The translations under genes were made by a program, and so were the position numbers. Shown piece after piece: positions 9,957-19,220 of a DNA stretch of 64,000 nt. Under the pieces are notes generated by a model. That model saw only the letters and a program-made list of their open reading frames with translations, had not been told where the DNA came from and ran no database searches. Numbering within the stretch: the stretch's first letter is position 1; each line of letters opens with the position of its first letter. Source of the DNA: Polyangium sp. y55x31 (GTDB taxonomy: Bacteria > Myxococcota_A > Polyangia > Polyangiales > Polyangiaceae); NCBI RefSeq assembly GCF_029946505.1, contig NZ_JARZHG010000040.1:40992-104991 (forward strand), written 5' to 3'.

Positions 9957-10060
9957 GCATCGACCGCATCGCGGTCGATGCACCAAAGGTCCAGCGCTTG
10001 CGCTGGTCCGGGTGCAGGGGCGGACAGCCCCTGCTCGGGTCCGGGGTGAAACCCCGGCGC
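9957..10060 (+). repeat. four-hairpin intergenic repeat, copy 1
   Basis: Four hairpins follow one another: GCATCGACCGC paired across ATC; CCAGCGC/GCGCTGG; CAGGGGC/GCCCCTG; CCGGGGT/ACCCCGG. A 105-bp copy with the same order, inverted, lies at 61658-61762. Both sit between two convergent genes. No coding potential is conserved. Confidence 0.85.
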
Positions 10061-10070
10061 TACGCCACCC

Positions 10071-10703
10071 TCAGGTGCTGCGACTGCTCGTGGGCTTCAC
10101 GCCTGGCGGGCCGTCGTTGTGCTCGCGGCAGCCGGTGCGCGACATCATCTTTGCGCGGAACGAGACGCGGCCGCACGTGTCGCAGACGCAGAGGTTCTGG
10201 TCGTACAGGTTGCGGTTCGAAAGGATGTCTGCGGCGAAGAGGCTGAGCACGATGTCGCTCAGCGAGTCTTCTTTTTGCGGCCGTGCGATCCACGAGACCT
10301 TCGAGCCGATGCCGAGCGGCTGCACGCGGCTCGACTTCGTGGCGATCTCCAGGAAGCCGTCTTCGGGCGGATCGGTGATGAGTCCGCGGAGGGTGAAGAC
10401 CACGCGCGATCGTGCGCGGCCGAGGATCCGATCGAGGAGCGCCTTTGTTGCGGAGGGCGGCGCGCCCACGGTGTTCAGCGTGTCGAGCAGCAGCGTGCCT
10501 GCCATTGGCTCGGCGACTTGGACGGGGCGCTGCATGCGTCCGGCGCGCACGAGGTACTCCTCGATCCACGTCTTGAGTTCCCGCGCGCCCATGGCCCCGA
10601 TGCCGACACCCTCGACGAACGCGAGTGCCCCGATGAGCGCGCCGCGGTCGTTGTCCGCGCCGGTGAGGAGGGTCGGGATCGAGCTCGTGGACGAAGGAGG
10701 CAT
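10071..10703 (-). CDS. hypothetical protein with C-terminal Cys/His cluster
   Basis: 210 residues, family not recognised. The C-terminus has a Cys/His cluster (LCVCDTCGRVSF...GCREH) that could bind one zinc ion, as in small zinc fingers. The remainder is mixed alpha/beta without known motifs. ATG 10703 is preceded by GAAAGGA at good spacing; upstream in-frame sequence is low-complexity and not credible. It converges with the TPR-like gene across the hairpin repeat. Confidence 0.72.
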   Translation of the reverse strand: MPPSSTSSIPTLLTGADNDRGALIGALAFVEGVGIGAMGARELKTWIEEYLVRAGRMQRPVQVAEPMAGTLLLDTLNTVGAPPSATKALLDRILGRARSRVVFTLRGLITDPPEDGFLEIATKSSRVQPLGIGSKVSWIARPQKEDSLSDIVLSLFAADILSNRNLYDQNLCVCDTCGRVSFRAKMMSRTGCREHNDGPPGVKPTSSRST

Positions 10704-10897
10704 CGCGGGTCCTTTCAGCGACGACGGGCGCTCGGAGGGGGCCCTGCAACGTGCAGTATCGCTCTGCTTCGCGGCGGGGCCAACATCGCCGCCGGGGGGC
10801 GGGCTTCCGCGATCGGGGCGAGCGGAACCTCGAAGGCCACGAGAAGCAAAAATATCAGTGATTTCCGACCGGAACAACAGGGACGAGGGCTGGCCGG

Positions 10898-11659
10898 TCA
10901 AAGCTTCTCGAGCGCGACGATCCAGAAACCGCCCAGGTGGCGGAGCGGGGAGTCGCAGAGCGCGTGCTCGGCGCGGATCAGCGCGTCGCGGACGAGCGGC
11001 ACGCGCATCACGGCGGCTGCGGGCGTCACGATACGCACGCCGCGCGACGCGCGGACGCGCACGCCGGGTGGAAAAAGACGGGCGGCGCCCCACGGGCTCA
11101 CGAAGCGCGTGTAGACGGCGTCCTCCTTGGTGCGCGCGCTGATGGCGCCGGCTGGCAGGAAGCGTTTCACGAAACCACGCAGGCTCACGGGGTTGTAGAG
11201 CTCGGCGAGGATGGTTCCGCCTGGACGAACCACGCGCACCATCTCGGCGATTGCGCGTTCGAGCTCGCGCACGTGCGGGAGCACCTTGAAGGCGCAGGCG
11301 ACGTCGAAGCTTGCGTCGGGGAAGGGGAGTTCGGTCGCGCTGCCGACGGTCACGTCGAGGCCCCGCGCGCGGGCTTTTTCCAGCATGCCGGGCGAGAGAT
11401 CGACGCCGCGGGCCGTGCGCGCGAAGTCAGCGATGCGCCGGAGCAAGAGGCCTGTGCCGCAGCCGACTTCGAGCACGTCGCGGCCCTCGCCGAAGCGGCG
11501 GAGGAAGTCGATTTCGAGGTCGTCGACGAGATCGTGGTAGCCCGAAGAGTCACGTCCGTCGCGGCGGTCTTCGTAGCGCTCGGCGAACTCGTCGTAGTAC
11601 GCGCGCGTCGCCTGGAGGTGGTCGTCGTGCGGGAGCGATTCGCGAGGCGCTTCGTTCAT
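10898..11659 (-). CDS. class I SAM-dependent methyltransferase
   Basis: 253 residues with a Methyltransf_11-type Rossmann fold: motif I VLEVGCGTGLLL, acidic post-motif GVDLSPGM, motif II/III SFDVACAFKVLPHV and VRPGGTILAELYNP. The N-terminus YYDEFAERYEDRR is typical of ubiquinone/menaquinone or small-molecule methyltransferases. The substrate is not predictable. It is divergent from the DUF1285 gene, with about 125 bp of shared upstream sequence. Confidence 0.88.
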   Translation of the reverse strand: MNEAPRESLPHDDHLQATRAYYDEFAERYEDRRDGRDSSGYHDLVDDLEIDFLRRFGEGRDVLEVGCGTGLLLRRIADFARTARGVDLSPGMLEKARARGLDVTVGSATELPFPDASFDVACAFKVLPHVRELERAIAEMVRVVRPGGTILAELYNPVSLRGFVKRFLPAGAISARTKEDAVYTRFVSPWGAARLFPPGVRVRASRGVRIVTPAAAVMRVPLVRDALIRAEHALCDSPLRHLGGFWIVALEKL

Positions 11660-11786
11660 CGGGGCCGGTTGTAGCCCAACGCGGGTGCGATCGCAGCACC
11701 GCTGCGCGTGTCGGGGCGTGACGCCGCGCGCTGCCGGCCCTATGGATCATTTGCTGCCCGAACGGGCGGCCGGACAGGAGGCGACC

Positions 11787-12284
11787 ATGAAGCCCGGCGA
11801 TCACCCTGACTTCTACAGACTCGCGCCCCCGCCGGGCACGTCGCGCGAGAGCACGATCGTGCTCGATCGCGAGGGTCGTTTCTGGCACGACGGCGCGCGC
11901 GTGGACCACCCCGCGCTCGAAGAGGCGCTGCATCGTTGGATTGCGCGGCACCCCGAGGACGGGCGGCTCATCCTCACGAATGGCTACGACTGGTGTTACT
12001 TCCGCGCCGAGGAGACGCCGTTCGTCGTGCGCTCCGTTCGTGTCGAGGACGAGGGACACCGTGCGTCGCTCGTCCTCTCGGACGGCACGGAGGAGCCGCT
12101 CGATCCACGCGTGCTCTCGGTGTCGCGTGACGGCGTCGTGTTCGCGCGGGTGAAGGCGGGCGCGGAGGACGCGCGTTTTTCGCGGCATGCGCAGGCTGGG
12201 CTCGCGCCGCTGCTCGTGTCGGCCGAGCCTCCGATCGTGCGCGTGGGCGACGTGTCGGCGGAGCTCGCGACGCGCGCCGCCTAG
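11787..12284 (+). CDS. DUF1285 family protein
   Basis: 165 residues matching the DUF1285 pattern: IVLDREGRFWHDGARVDHP, LHRWIARHPEDGRLILTNGYDWCYF and ETPFVVRSV, followed by a second beta domain. Function is unknown. ATG 11787 is chosen because AGGAGG lies 7 nt upstream, whereas ATG 11742 has no such signal. The stop overlaps the tamB stop by 4 bp on the other strand (convergent). Confidence 0.85.
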   Translation: MKPGDHPDFYRLAPPPGTSRESTIVLDREGRFWHDGARVDHPALEEALHRWIARHPEDGRLILTNGYDWCYFRAEETPFVVRSVRVEDEGHRASLVLSDGTEEPLDPRVLSVSRDGVVFARVKAGAEDARFSRHAQAGLAPLLVSAEPPIVRVGDVSAELATRAA

Positions 12285-15200
12285 TAGCGGTACTGCCAGA
12301 ACAGATCGAGGCCCGAGCTCGGCTGCTGGTTGATTCCTCCGAACCCGAACGATCCGCGCAGCGCCCAGTTGCGCTTGAAGCGCCAGTCGAGGTTCAGCTC
12401 CGTGCGGTTCTCCGAGCCCTGCGTCGTGCCCGTGGGGCTCTGGATGCCTTCGAGGCGGCTCGACGCGGGCGAACCTTCGTAACTCGCCTGCGCGGTCACG
12501 GTGTCGCCGAGCTCGTAGATCACGGTGGTGCGGAGCCGGCCGGCCTCGGTCGTCCCGACGCGCGTGGACAGACCTCGGAGCGGCGCGATCTGCGACAGGA
12601 TCGCGTTGATCTGCGCGGATGCGATCTCGCCGCCCACCACGCCCGCCGCCACGTCCGTCGCGCGCGGCGACGCCTGCGCCGTCGCTTGTGATTGCGTGTC
12701 CTTGGACTCGGGCGATTCGCCGATCAGGATCATCGACAGGATCGCTTGCTGCGACATCGGCGGGCTCGAACGGAACTTGAGCTTTTGCTCGGTGATCGGC
12801 TTCAGATCTCCGACGTAGTCCACGAACACGCGTGTGCCGTCGGGCGCGTCCCAGCGCGCCGTCACGTTCACGTATGGGTTGCCCGCTTCTTCCGGCCGCA
12901 GGCGCACGAGGCCCCGCTCGATCTCAAACTTTTTTCCTACGATTTCGAACGATCCGCGGCTGATCTCCACGTCGCCCGAGAGCCGCGTCTCGTCCGTGAG
13001 CGCGACGCGCGGCGGCGTGCTGCCGCCCGTGAGCTCGAGATCCGCGCCCATGCCTTCGATCCGGATGTCGCCGAGCTCGAACGTGAACAGGTACGCGAGC
13101 GCGTCCTTCGGGCGCTCCTCCTTCGGCGGGCCGAGCGCGTGCGAGACCGCGACGTCGGGGTTCGGATCGAGCGACTGCACGCCACGCGTGCTCGACGCGG
13201 GCAGCGCGAGATGAAGCGCGGGCACGCTCACCGTGAGTGACACCTCGCGCCCCTCCTTCTCCGCCGCGAGCACGATCTTTCCGTGCGCGTGCCCGAGCGG
13301 TACGCCCTCGAACGTCACGGGCAGCTCCTCGTCGCGATCGATGCGCAGCTCGCCGTGCGCCTGCTGGAAGGCGAGGCCCTTCATCTGCACGACGGCAAAC
13401 CCCTCGACGGCGCCGCTGATGCCCTCGGCGCGCAGATCGTCGAAGCGCAGCTCGCCCTTGTCGGTCGTGCGGATCGAGACGCGCGTGTTCTTGAACTCCT
13501 GGCCGATCTGCGGGACGTGGAAGACGCCGCCCCGCACCTCCATGTTCGCCTCGATGCGCCCGTCGTCCTCGCCGAAGCGATGCAGACCCACGCGCAGGTC
13601 ACCGTCGAGCGAGCCGTCGAGCCGCGAGAGCGTCCCGGAGACGAGCGGCGTGAGGGCCGCGAGGCGGAACCGGTTCGCCTTGAGGAGCAGGTCCGCGGGC
13701 CGCGTCGCGTCGATGTGCGGGACGATGCCTTCCCAGTCGACGCCCGCGTAGCCCGTGGCGTCGATGCGCCCGCCGCCGCGGCCGACGAGCTCGAGCTGCG
13801 CCACGCCGCGCGCCGGGTTCTTCGCGCCGCCGGGGTTGCCGATCGAGAGCTCGAGCGTGGCGCGATCGAACGACGACTGGCTGCCGAGCTCGAGGCCCGA
13901 CACCTCGATACGCGCCGCGGCCTCCGGATCCACGCCGCGCTGATCGAAGCGGAGCACGCCGCTCACGCGGCCCGCGATGTCGCGATCCGCGAAGAACGGG
14001 ATGAGCTCCAGGGGCAAGTCTCGCAACGTGGCGCGCGCGCCGCCGCGGGGCTCGATGGCGCGACCTGCGCGCAGCGCGGCGAGGTCGACGTCGGCGTTCG
14101 CCTCGACCAGGGCGAGCTCGCGCGCCTCCTTGCGCACGGACGCGCGCAACGTCGCCTTGCTCGCGTCGTAGGTGGCGGTCGCGTCCACGTCGACGGGGAA
14201 TGCCCACGGGCTCGGGCCGAGCGTACGCGCGTCGTGCGCGAGGCCGAACCCGCGCGCGTTCACGCGGATCGCCGGCTTTTCGAGCGTCCCGCTCGCCGAG
14301 GCCGAGAGCGCGATCGCGCCCCGGATCGGCGGGAGTGCGTCCCGAAGAACCGAGGGCAGCGTCTGGAGCGATCGCACCGTTCGCCGCGGGATCGTGAGCT
14401 CGGCCGTCCCGCGCGACGCGAGCAAGGACGCGCGCCGCTTCTTCGGATCGTCGACGAGCGTCGGCAGATCCAGATCCACGTGGGTCGCGAGCTCCACCAT
14501 CGTCGCCGTGTCGAGCAAGGAGAGCGTGACGTCCGTCGCGCCCGTCGCTCCGTTCAGCGAACCCGTGACCGCGACGTCCATCGTGCGCGACTCCCACGCG
14601 GGTTTGTCCTCGCCGAACCCCACCGGCCCCGCGACCACGAGGCCGCGCGTGCGCACGTCGAGATCACGCACCGACACGAACCGCTGCCCTGCGGGCCGCT
14701 CGATCGCGAAGCTCGTGCCGAGGCGACCCGAGACCTCGCTGAGCACGAGCGCGACCGGCAGGCGCCGCGCGATGCATCGCAGATCCCAGTCGGGCGCATC
14801 CACGCGCGCCGAGCCCGTGAGCCGCGACCACGTCGCGGGATCGAGGAGCGGCCCTCGCAAATTTCCTTCGGCGCCGGAGATCCGCACCTCCGCGATCGAA
14901 CCGTTGCACGCGTCCTCCGCGCCGGTCTTGTCGCGATCGATCAGGCGGAACGAGCCGTCCATCGTCGCGCGCGCGTCGTCGAACGTCGCCACGAGCGAGC
15001 CGCTCGCCCCCGTGATCGGAAGCCCTCCCGCGGAGAACGTCCCGTCCTCGACCTGCAGGTGCACGTGCCCCTTGCGCCCGTCCTTCGTGCGCGTCAGCGC
15101 GACGTCCACGTCCGCGAGGCCCCGCAGGTTCCGATCGAGATCGAGCAACCGACCGAGCCGCCCGAGGTCCACGCCCTCGCCCTTCAGCTTGCCCGTGAGC

Positions 15201-17185
15201 TCGCGCCCGTCCACCGCGAGCGTCCCTTCGACCGAGCCCACGCCCGGCCCCTCCGCCGTGAGCCCCTCGATCGCGAGCGCTCCGCCCTGCAGCGCGACGC
15301 GTCTTGCTTTGCCTTCGATCCGCTCGCCTTCACGCGAGAGCCGTAGCGCCACCTCGCGCGCGCTTTTCTCTTTCGTCTCGATGCGCGCCGACGCTTCGAG
15401 CTCGCCCACGTCGCCGCCTTCGAGCTTCGCTTCCACCTTCGGCGCCGTGACGGGCCCGCGCACGTGCGCCGTCACCTTGTCCGCGCTGCGCCCGCCCGCG
15501 ATGAGTCCTTCGCCTTCGATCGCTGCCTCGACGTCGAGTTTTTCGAACGGCCCGCGGATGCGACCTTCCACGCGGCCTCGTTCGAGCGACACGCCGCCCT
15601 TCGCGTGGAGCTCGTGCACCGAGCCGACGGCACGCGCGTCGATCTTCCCCGCCTGGATCGCGCCCTGCACGTGAACGCGCGCGCTGCCCGTCGCGGGACC
15701 TCTGAGCCGCGGCGCCGCTTCGAGCGACGCGACGAACGTCTCCGCTTCGAACCGCACGGCGCCGCCCGGGCTCACGACGAACGATCCGGACGTCGGCGCG
15801 CCCTGTTCGTGCAACGTCACGCGGCCTTCGAGCTCGTCGTGATCGTAGACCAGGTGCACGTCAGCCGCGGGCACAGCCTGCTCTTGCACGACCATCGGCT
15901 CGGTCCTCGCCTCGGCCACGAGCCGCAGCGCGGGGTTCGTGTCGAGGACGAGCCGCGCGCTCATGTCCACGTTCGCCCCGGGCAAACCCTCCACGAACAT
16001 GCGCGGATCCACGTCGTCCGCGGTGACGTCGAGCGCGAGCCGCGCCCCGCGCGACACGTCGAGCTTGCCCCGCAGCGCGACCGAGCCCGGCGATCGTTCC
16101 GTGGGTGAAACATCGAGCCGCCCCTCGACCTCGAACGAGGGCGCGTCTCCTTCGAGCGTGATCCTCGCGGAGACGCGCTCGCGCACGGGCAAACCCGGCG
16201 CGAGCAGCCGCAGATCCGCGGGCTCGGCGCGCGGCAGCTCGACCGCGGCTGTGACGTGCGCGCCTTCGAGCTTCGCGCGCGCCAGCACCTCGACCGGCCC
16301 TGCGCGCCCGGCGAAGCTGCTCCACATCCGCATCACCGCCGCCGGGCTCTCGGGGTCGGGCGCCGCGTTCGTCGTCGTCGCCTCGGGCGGCGTGTCGATG
16401 TGCAGGTGGTAATCGACCGTGCCCGTGAGCGGCACGTGCGCGAGCGTGCGCTCGCGGATGCCCGTCTGCTCCACGTCCACGGCTACCCCGCGCGGGCCCA
16501 CGTGCACCGCCGCGAGCAGGCGCGTCACGTCCGCGTCGAGGGCGCGCGGCGGCGCCACCTGCCCGCGCACGTGCGCATGTCCGATCTCGATCCGCTCGAG
16601 CGCCACCGTCGTCGGCTGCTCGGCCGCTCGCTCCGCTTCGCCGGGCTTCTTGGGCTTCTTCGGTTTCTTCGGCGTCGGCCGCAGCTTGAACGCCGTCTCG
16701 ATCCCGAGCCGTTGATCGGGCCCGCGATCGAGCACCACCTCGGCCTCCTCGATGCGCACGTGCGGGAAGGCGAGCTTGCGTTCACCCGTACCGAAGAGCG
16801 ACGCGCGGGCAAACCCGACGAGATCGAAGCTGCCGTGGATGTCGTGGGCCCGAATGATCTCCGTTCCGTGCGGATCGAGCGTGACCGCCGATCGGACGGT
16901 CACCTCGTCGAGCGCGAGGTGGTCGATCTCCGAGATGACGATCTTCCCTTCGAAGAGGGAGCCGAGCGCCTGGTTCGCCACATCGCGCGCGAGGCGTCGG
17001 AACGGGCCGACGTCGAGGTGCAGCACCACGGCGAGGGCGGCGGATCCGGTGAACACCCCGCAAAGCCCGAGCGTGGCCGCGCCCGTGGCGAGCGCGCGGC
17101 GCACCCTTCCTGGCCGCCGCGGCGGCGCGGCTTTCGGTGGGGAATCGCGATCGGCCGGCGCGCTCGGGGCCACGGCGGTTAGCAT
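12281..17185 (-). CDS. tamB: TamB-like AsmA/DUF490 translocation or lipid-transfer protein
   Basis: Very large (1634 residues) envelope protein with one N-terminal membrane helix (about 33-55) followed by long beta-rich AsmA/TamB repeats and the C-terminal DUF490 segment (QAILSMILIGESPES near 1480). It ends with FWQYRY, an aromatic terminus like an outer-membrane beta-signal. TamB-family proteins bridge the periplasm and are implicated in autotransporter assembly and phospholipid transport between membranes. TamA is not adjacent here. The long continuous frame, repeat structure and signal anchor make the call secure. Confidence 0.9.
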   Translation of the reverse strand: MLTAVAPSAPADRDSPPKAAPPRRPGRVRRALATGAATLGLCGVFTGSAALAVVLHLDVGPFRRLARDVANQALGSLFEGKIVISEIDHLALDEVTVRSAVTLDPHGTEIIRAHDIHGSFDLVGFARASLFGTGERKLAFPHVRIEEAEVVLDRGPDQRLGIETAFKLRPTPKKPKKPKKPGEAERAAEQPTTVALERIEIGHAHVRGQVAPPRALDADVTRLLAAVHVGPRGVAVDVEQTGIRERTLAHVPLTGTVDYHLHIDTPPEATTTNAAPDPESPAAVMRMWSSFAGRAGPVEVLARAKLEGAHVTAAVELPRAEPADLRLLAPGLPVRERVSARITLEGDAPSFEVEGRLDVSPTERSPGSVALRGKLDVSRGARLALDVTADDVDPRMFVEGLPGANVDMSARLVLDTNPALRLVAEARTEPMVVQEQAVPAADVHLVYDHDELEGRVTLHEQGAPTSGSFVVSPGGAVRFEAETFVASLEAAPRLRGPATGSARVHVQGAIQAGKIDARAVGSVHELHAKGGVSLERGRVEGRIRGPFEKLDVEAAIEGEGLIAGGRSADKVTAHVRGPVTAPKVEAKLEGGDVGELEASARIETKEKSAREVALRLSREGERIEGKARRVALQGGALAIEGLTAEGPGVGSVEGTLAVDGRELTGKLKGEGVDLGRLGRLLDLDRNLRGLADVDVALTRTKDGRKGHVHLQVEDGTFSAGGLPITGASGSLVATFDDARATMDGSFRLIDRDKTGAEDACNGSIAEVRISGAEGNLRGPLLDPATWSRLTGSARVDAPDWDLRCIARRLPVALVLSEVSGRLGTSFAIERPAGQRFVSVRDLDVRTRGLVVAGPVGFGEDKPAWESRTMDVAVTGSLNGATGATDVTLSLLDTATMVELATHVDLDLPTLVDDPKKRRASLLASRGTAELTIPRRTVRSLQTLPSVLRDALPPIRGAIALSASASGTLEKPAIRVNARGFGLAHDARTLGPSPWAFPVDVDATATYDASKATLRASVRKEARELALVEANADVDLAALRAGRAIEPRGGARATLRDLPLELIPFFADRDIAGRVSGVLRFDQRGVDPEAAARIEVSGLELGSQSSFDRATLELSIGNPGGAKNPARGVAQLELVGRGGGRIDATGYAGVDWEGIVPHIDATRPADLLLKANRFRLAALTPLVSGTLSRLDGSLDGDLRVGLHRFGEDDGRIEANMEVRGGVFHVPQIGQEFKNTRVSIRTTDKGELRFDDLRAEGISGAVEGFAVVQMKGLAFQQAHGELRIDRDEELPVTFEGVPLGHAHGKIVLAAEKEGREVSLTVSVPALHLALPASSTRGVQSLDPNPDVAVSHALGPPKEERPKDALAYLFTFELGDIRIEGMGADLELTGGSTPPRVALTDETRLSGDVEISRGSFEIVGKKFEIERGLVRLRPEEAGNPYVNVTARWDAPDGTRVFVDYVGDLKPITEQKLKFRSSPPMSQQAILSMILIGESPESKDTQSQATAQASPRATDVAAGVVGGEIASAQINAILSQIAPLRGLSTRVGTTEAGRLRTTVIYELGDTVTAQASYEGSPASSRLEGIQSPTGTTQGSENRTELNLDWRFKRNWALRGSFGFGGINQQPSSGLDLFWQYRY

Positions 17186-17284
17186 AACGAATCGGCGCCC
17201 GGATTCACGGCCGGCGCGCCCCGCAGTTTCATGCTTTCGCGGACGGGCTGAAGTTCGCGGAGAATCACGTTCCGCCCGCGGCGA

Positions 17285-18415
17285 TCATGGGCAGAGGCTC
17301 GGCAGCGCTTCGGCCTCGTCGAGCAGCTCCGTGTAACTCTCGATCCGGCGCCCGCCGTGCACCGTATCGTCGAACTCGATGAACACGCGCCGCTCGTCGG
17401 GCTGCACCATCGCGTTGAAATAGGCCTCGGCGTCCGTGTCCGTATTGCCGAAGGCGTAGGTGGGGATCATGCCTTTTTGCGCGAGCATCAAAAGCTCGCC
17501 GGTCTTGTAGCTCGAAGCCTCGCTCCCGAGCGCGCCCGACTTCGTCAGCGTCGTGTGCACGATCCCGTGCGGAAAACCGTTTTGATCGAGGAACGCCCGC
17601 GTCCGCGCGCCGAGCCATTCGGGCCGGGCGGTCATGTAAAACGGGTGATAGCCCTTCGAAACGAGCACGTCGAAGAGCTTCGCGGCGTCTTTTCGCACCT
17701 CGGGGAGCGCTCCCTGCGCGAGCGCGACGAACTCCTCCGTCTCGTAGGTCGTCAGCGTCCCGTCGATGTCGCTTACGAAGACCGGTGTCCCTTTTGGCAC
17801 GACCTCGACGAAGAGGTCCGTCGTCGAGAGGTCACCCTTGACAACGAGATGAACCCTGTGTCTGCCGAGCCCGAGGGCCTTCTCGGGCGGGATCTGGAAG
17901 TAGACGCGCCCTCCCGTGTCCTCCACGCCCTCGACCGTCGCGTGCTCGCCGTCCTCGGTCGTCGTCGCGGTCCCGAGGTGCTCCCACGTGTCTCCGCAGT
18001 CGCGCAGCACGTACACGTCGACGTACTCGCCCTTGATGTCGTCGTCGAAGGTGCCGTACGAGAACTTCGCGAGGATCCACTGCGGATCGCCGGGGTTCAG
18101 GAAGAGATCCCGCCCGCGGTGGTTCGGGTCGCCGAACGGCGGGATGATCGAGTTCCAGTCGATGGGCTCTCCCGGCGGCGGAGGAGGCGCATCACACGCC
18201 GGGATCGGCGCGCACCACGCCCCCGGCACGCCGCCCGATCCGCCGCCGCCCGTCGCGTCGCCGCCCGCGCCCCCGGAGCCGCCAGAGCCGCCCGCGGCCC
18301 CGGAGGCGCCCGCGCCCGTCGTGGCGCCGCTCGTCACGACATCGACGCCGCCGCCGGTTCCGCATGCGGCCATGCCCACGATCCCCGCCAAGAAGAAAGC
18401 GAACGTTCCACGCAT
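17285..18415 (-). CDS. lipoprotein with lipin/LNS2-like phosphatase domain
   Basis: 376 residues. A lipobox ending in C (GMAAC, about residue 18) and a 50-residue Gly/Ser/Ala linker tether the protein to a membrane. A beta-rich region precedes a HAD-type domain with nucleophile motif FVSDIDGTLTTYET, then GYHPFYMTARPEWLGARTR, GFPHGIVHTT and an FGNTDTDAEAY acid motif. This arrangement matches LNS2 (lipin/Ned1/Smp2), the Mg-dependent phosphatidate phosphatase family of eukaryotes. The lipid substrate is inferred. ATG 18415 is chosen for its signal peptide. Confidence 0.82.
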   Translation of the reverse strand: MRGTFAFFLAGIVGMAACGTGGGVDVVTSGATTGAGASGAAGGSGGSGGAGGDATGGGGSGGVPGAWCAPIPACDAPPPPPGEPIDWNSIIPPFGDPNHRGRDLFLNPGDPQWILAKFSYGTFDDDIKGEYVDVYVLRDCGDTWEHLGTATTTEDGEHATVEGVEDTGGRVYFQIPPEKALGLGRHRVHLVVKGDLSTTDLFVEVVPKGTPVFVSDIDGTLTTYETEEFVALAQGALPEVRKDAAKLFDVLVSKGYHPFYMTARPEWLGARTRAFLDQNGFPHGIVHTTLTKSGALGSEASSYKTGELLMLAQKGMIPTYAFGNTDTDAEAYFNAMVQPDERRVFIEFDDTVHGGRRIESYTELLDEAEALPSLCP

Positions 18416-18545
18416 GCCTCCATTGTGACCCCAATCGATCCGCAGAAGAAGCGCGTCGACGCGCTGCATCCTTCGCCGTCGCGACCCTTTCGTTCGCGCC
18501 CCTTGCGCGGACGCGCGCACCTCTGCGAAGGTTCTAACCCCTCGT

Positions 18546-19205
18546 ATGCCCAAGCCTGATCCCCGCGTCCTCGCCCGCACCGCTGGCAACTATCTGAAAG
18601 AGCACCCCGAGGAGATCGTCCGCGCCTTGCGCAGCGCCCTCGGCCTGCGCGCTTCCATCCCCATGGATGCCCTGCGTTACCTCGCGCGCGAGTTCGTCCC
18701 GGACAACAAGAAAGCCCCGAAGGACATCGTCATCGAGGCCGCGCCGCCCGGCATCCGCGTCGCCGCGACCGTCGACGCCATGGGCACGCCGCTGCGCGCT
18801 TCGCTGATCCTTCACATCGAGGAGATCGCCATCTCGCTGACGGAGATGCGCATCGGCGTCCGCGTCGAGGGCCTCACCCTCACCGTGCTTGGCGATTCGG
18901 CCTCGCCCCTCGCCGGCCTCTTGAAGTCCGGCGCGCTCGATCTCTCGAAGCCCGGAAACCTGGTCGCTTTCATGCCCAAGCGTCCGCCCATGCTGGTCGA
19001 GGCCAAGGACGATCGCCTCACGCTCGACCTCATGAAGGTGCCCAAGATCGCGGAAAACCCCAAGGTTCGTCGTTATCTCTCGATCGTCCTGCCCGTCGCC
19101 TCGGTTCGGGCGATCCGTACCAAGGACGATCACCTCGACGTGCACCTCAAGGCAAACCTCGGCGGTATCTCGCAAGCGATCGCTGCGGCGCGGCAAACGG
19201 TTTGA
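18546..19205 (+). CDS. conserved hypothetical protein
   Basis: 219 residues with no recognised domain. An N-terminal helical part (RTAGNYLKEHPEEIVRALR) is followed by beta-strand-rich sequence (ASLILHIEEIAISLTEMRIG, GVRVEGLTLTVLG) that might form a lipid-binding or barrel-like fold. There is no signal peptide. It lies 15 bp upstream of a Ser/Thr kinase gene in the same direction and probably shares its transcript. Confidence 0.72.
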   Translation: MPKPDPRVLARTAGNYLKEHPEEIVRALRSALGLRASIPMDALRYLAREFVPDNKKAPKDIVIEAAPPGIRVAATVDAMGTPLRASLILHIEEIAISLTEMRIGVRVEGLTLTVLGDSASPLAGLLKSGALDLSKPGNLVAFMPKRPPMLVEAKDDRLTLDLMKVPKIAENPKVRRYLSIVLPVASVRAIRTKDDHLDVHLKANLGGISQAIAAARQTV

Positions 19206-19220
19206 TACACTGACCCGCGA

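Noticed and set aside
13283..15346. 687-residue open frame on the plus strand within tamB
   Set aside because: Low-complexity Arg/Ala/Glu composition without domains; the opposite tamB frame is continuous over 1634 residues.
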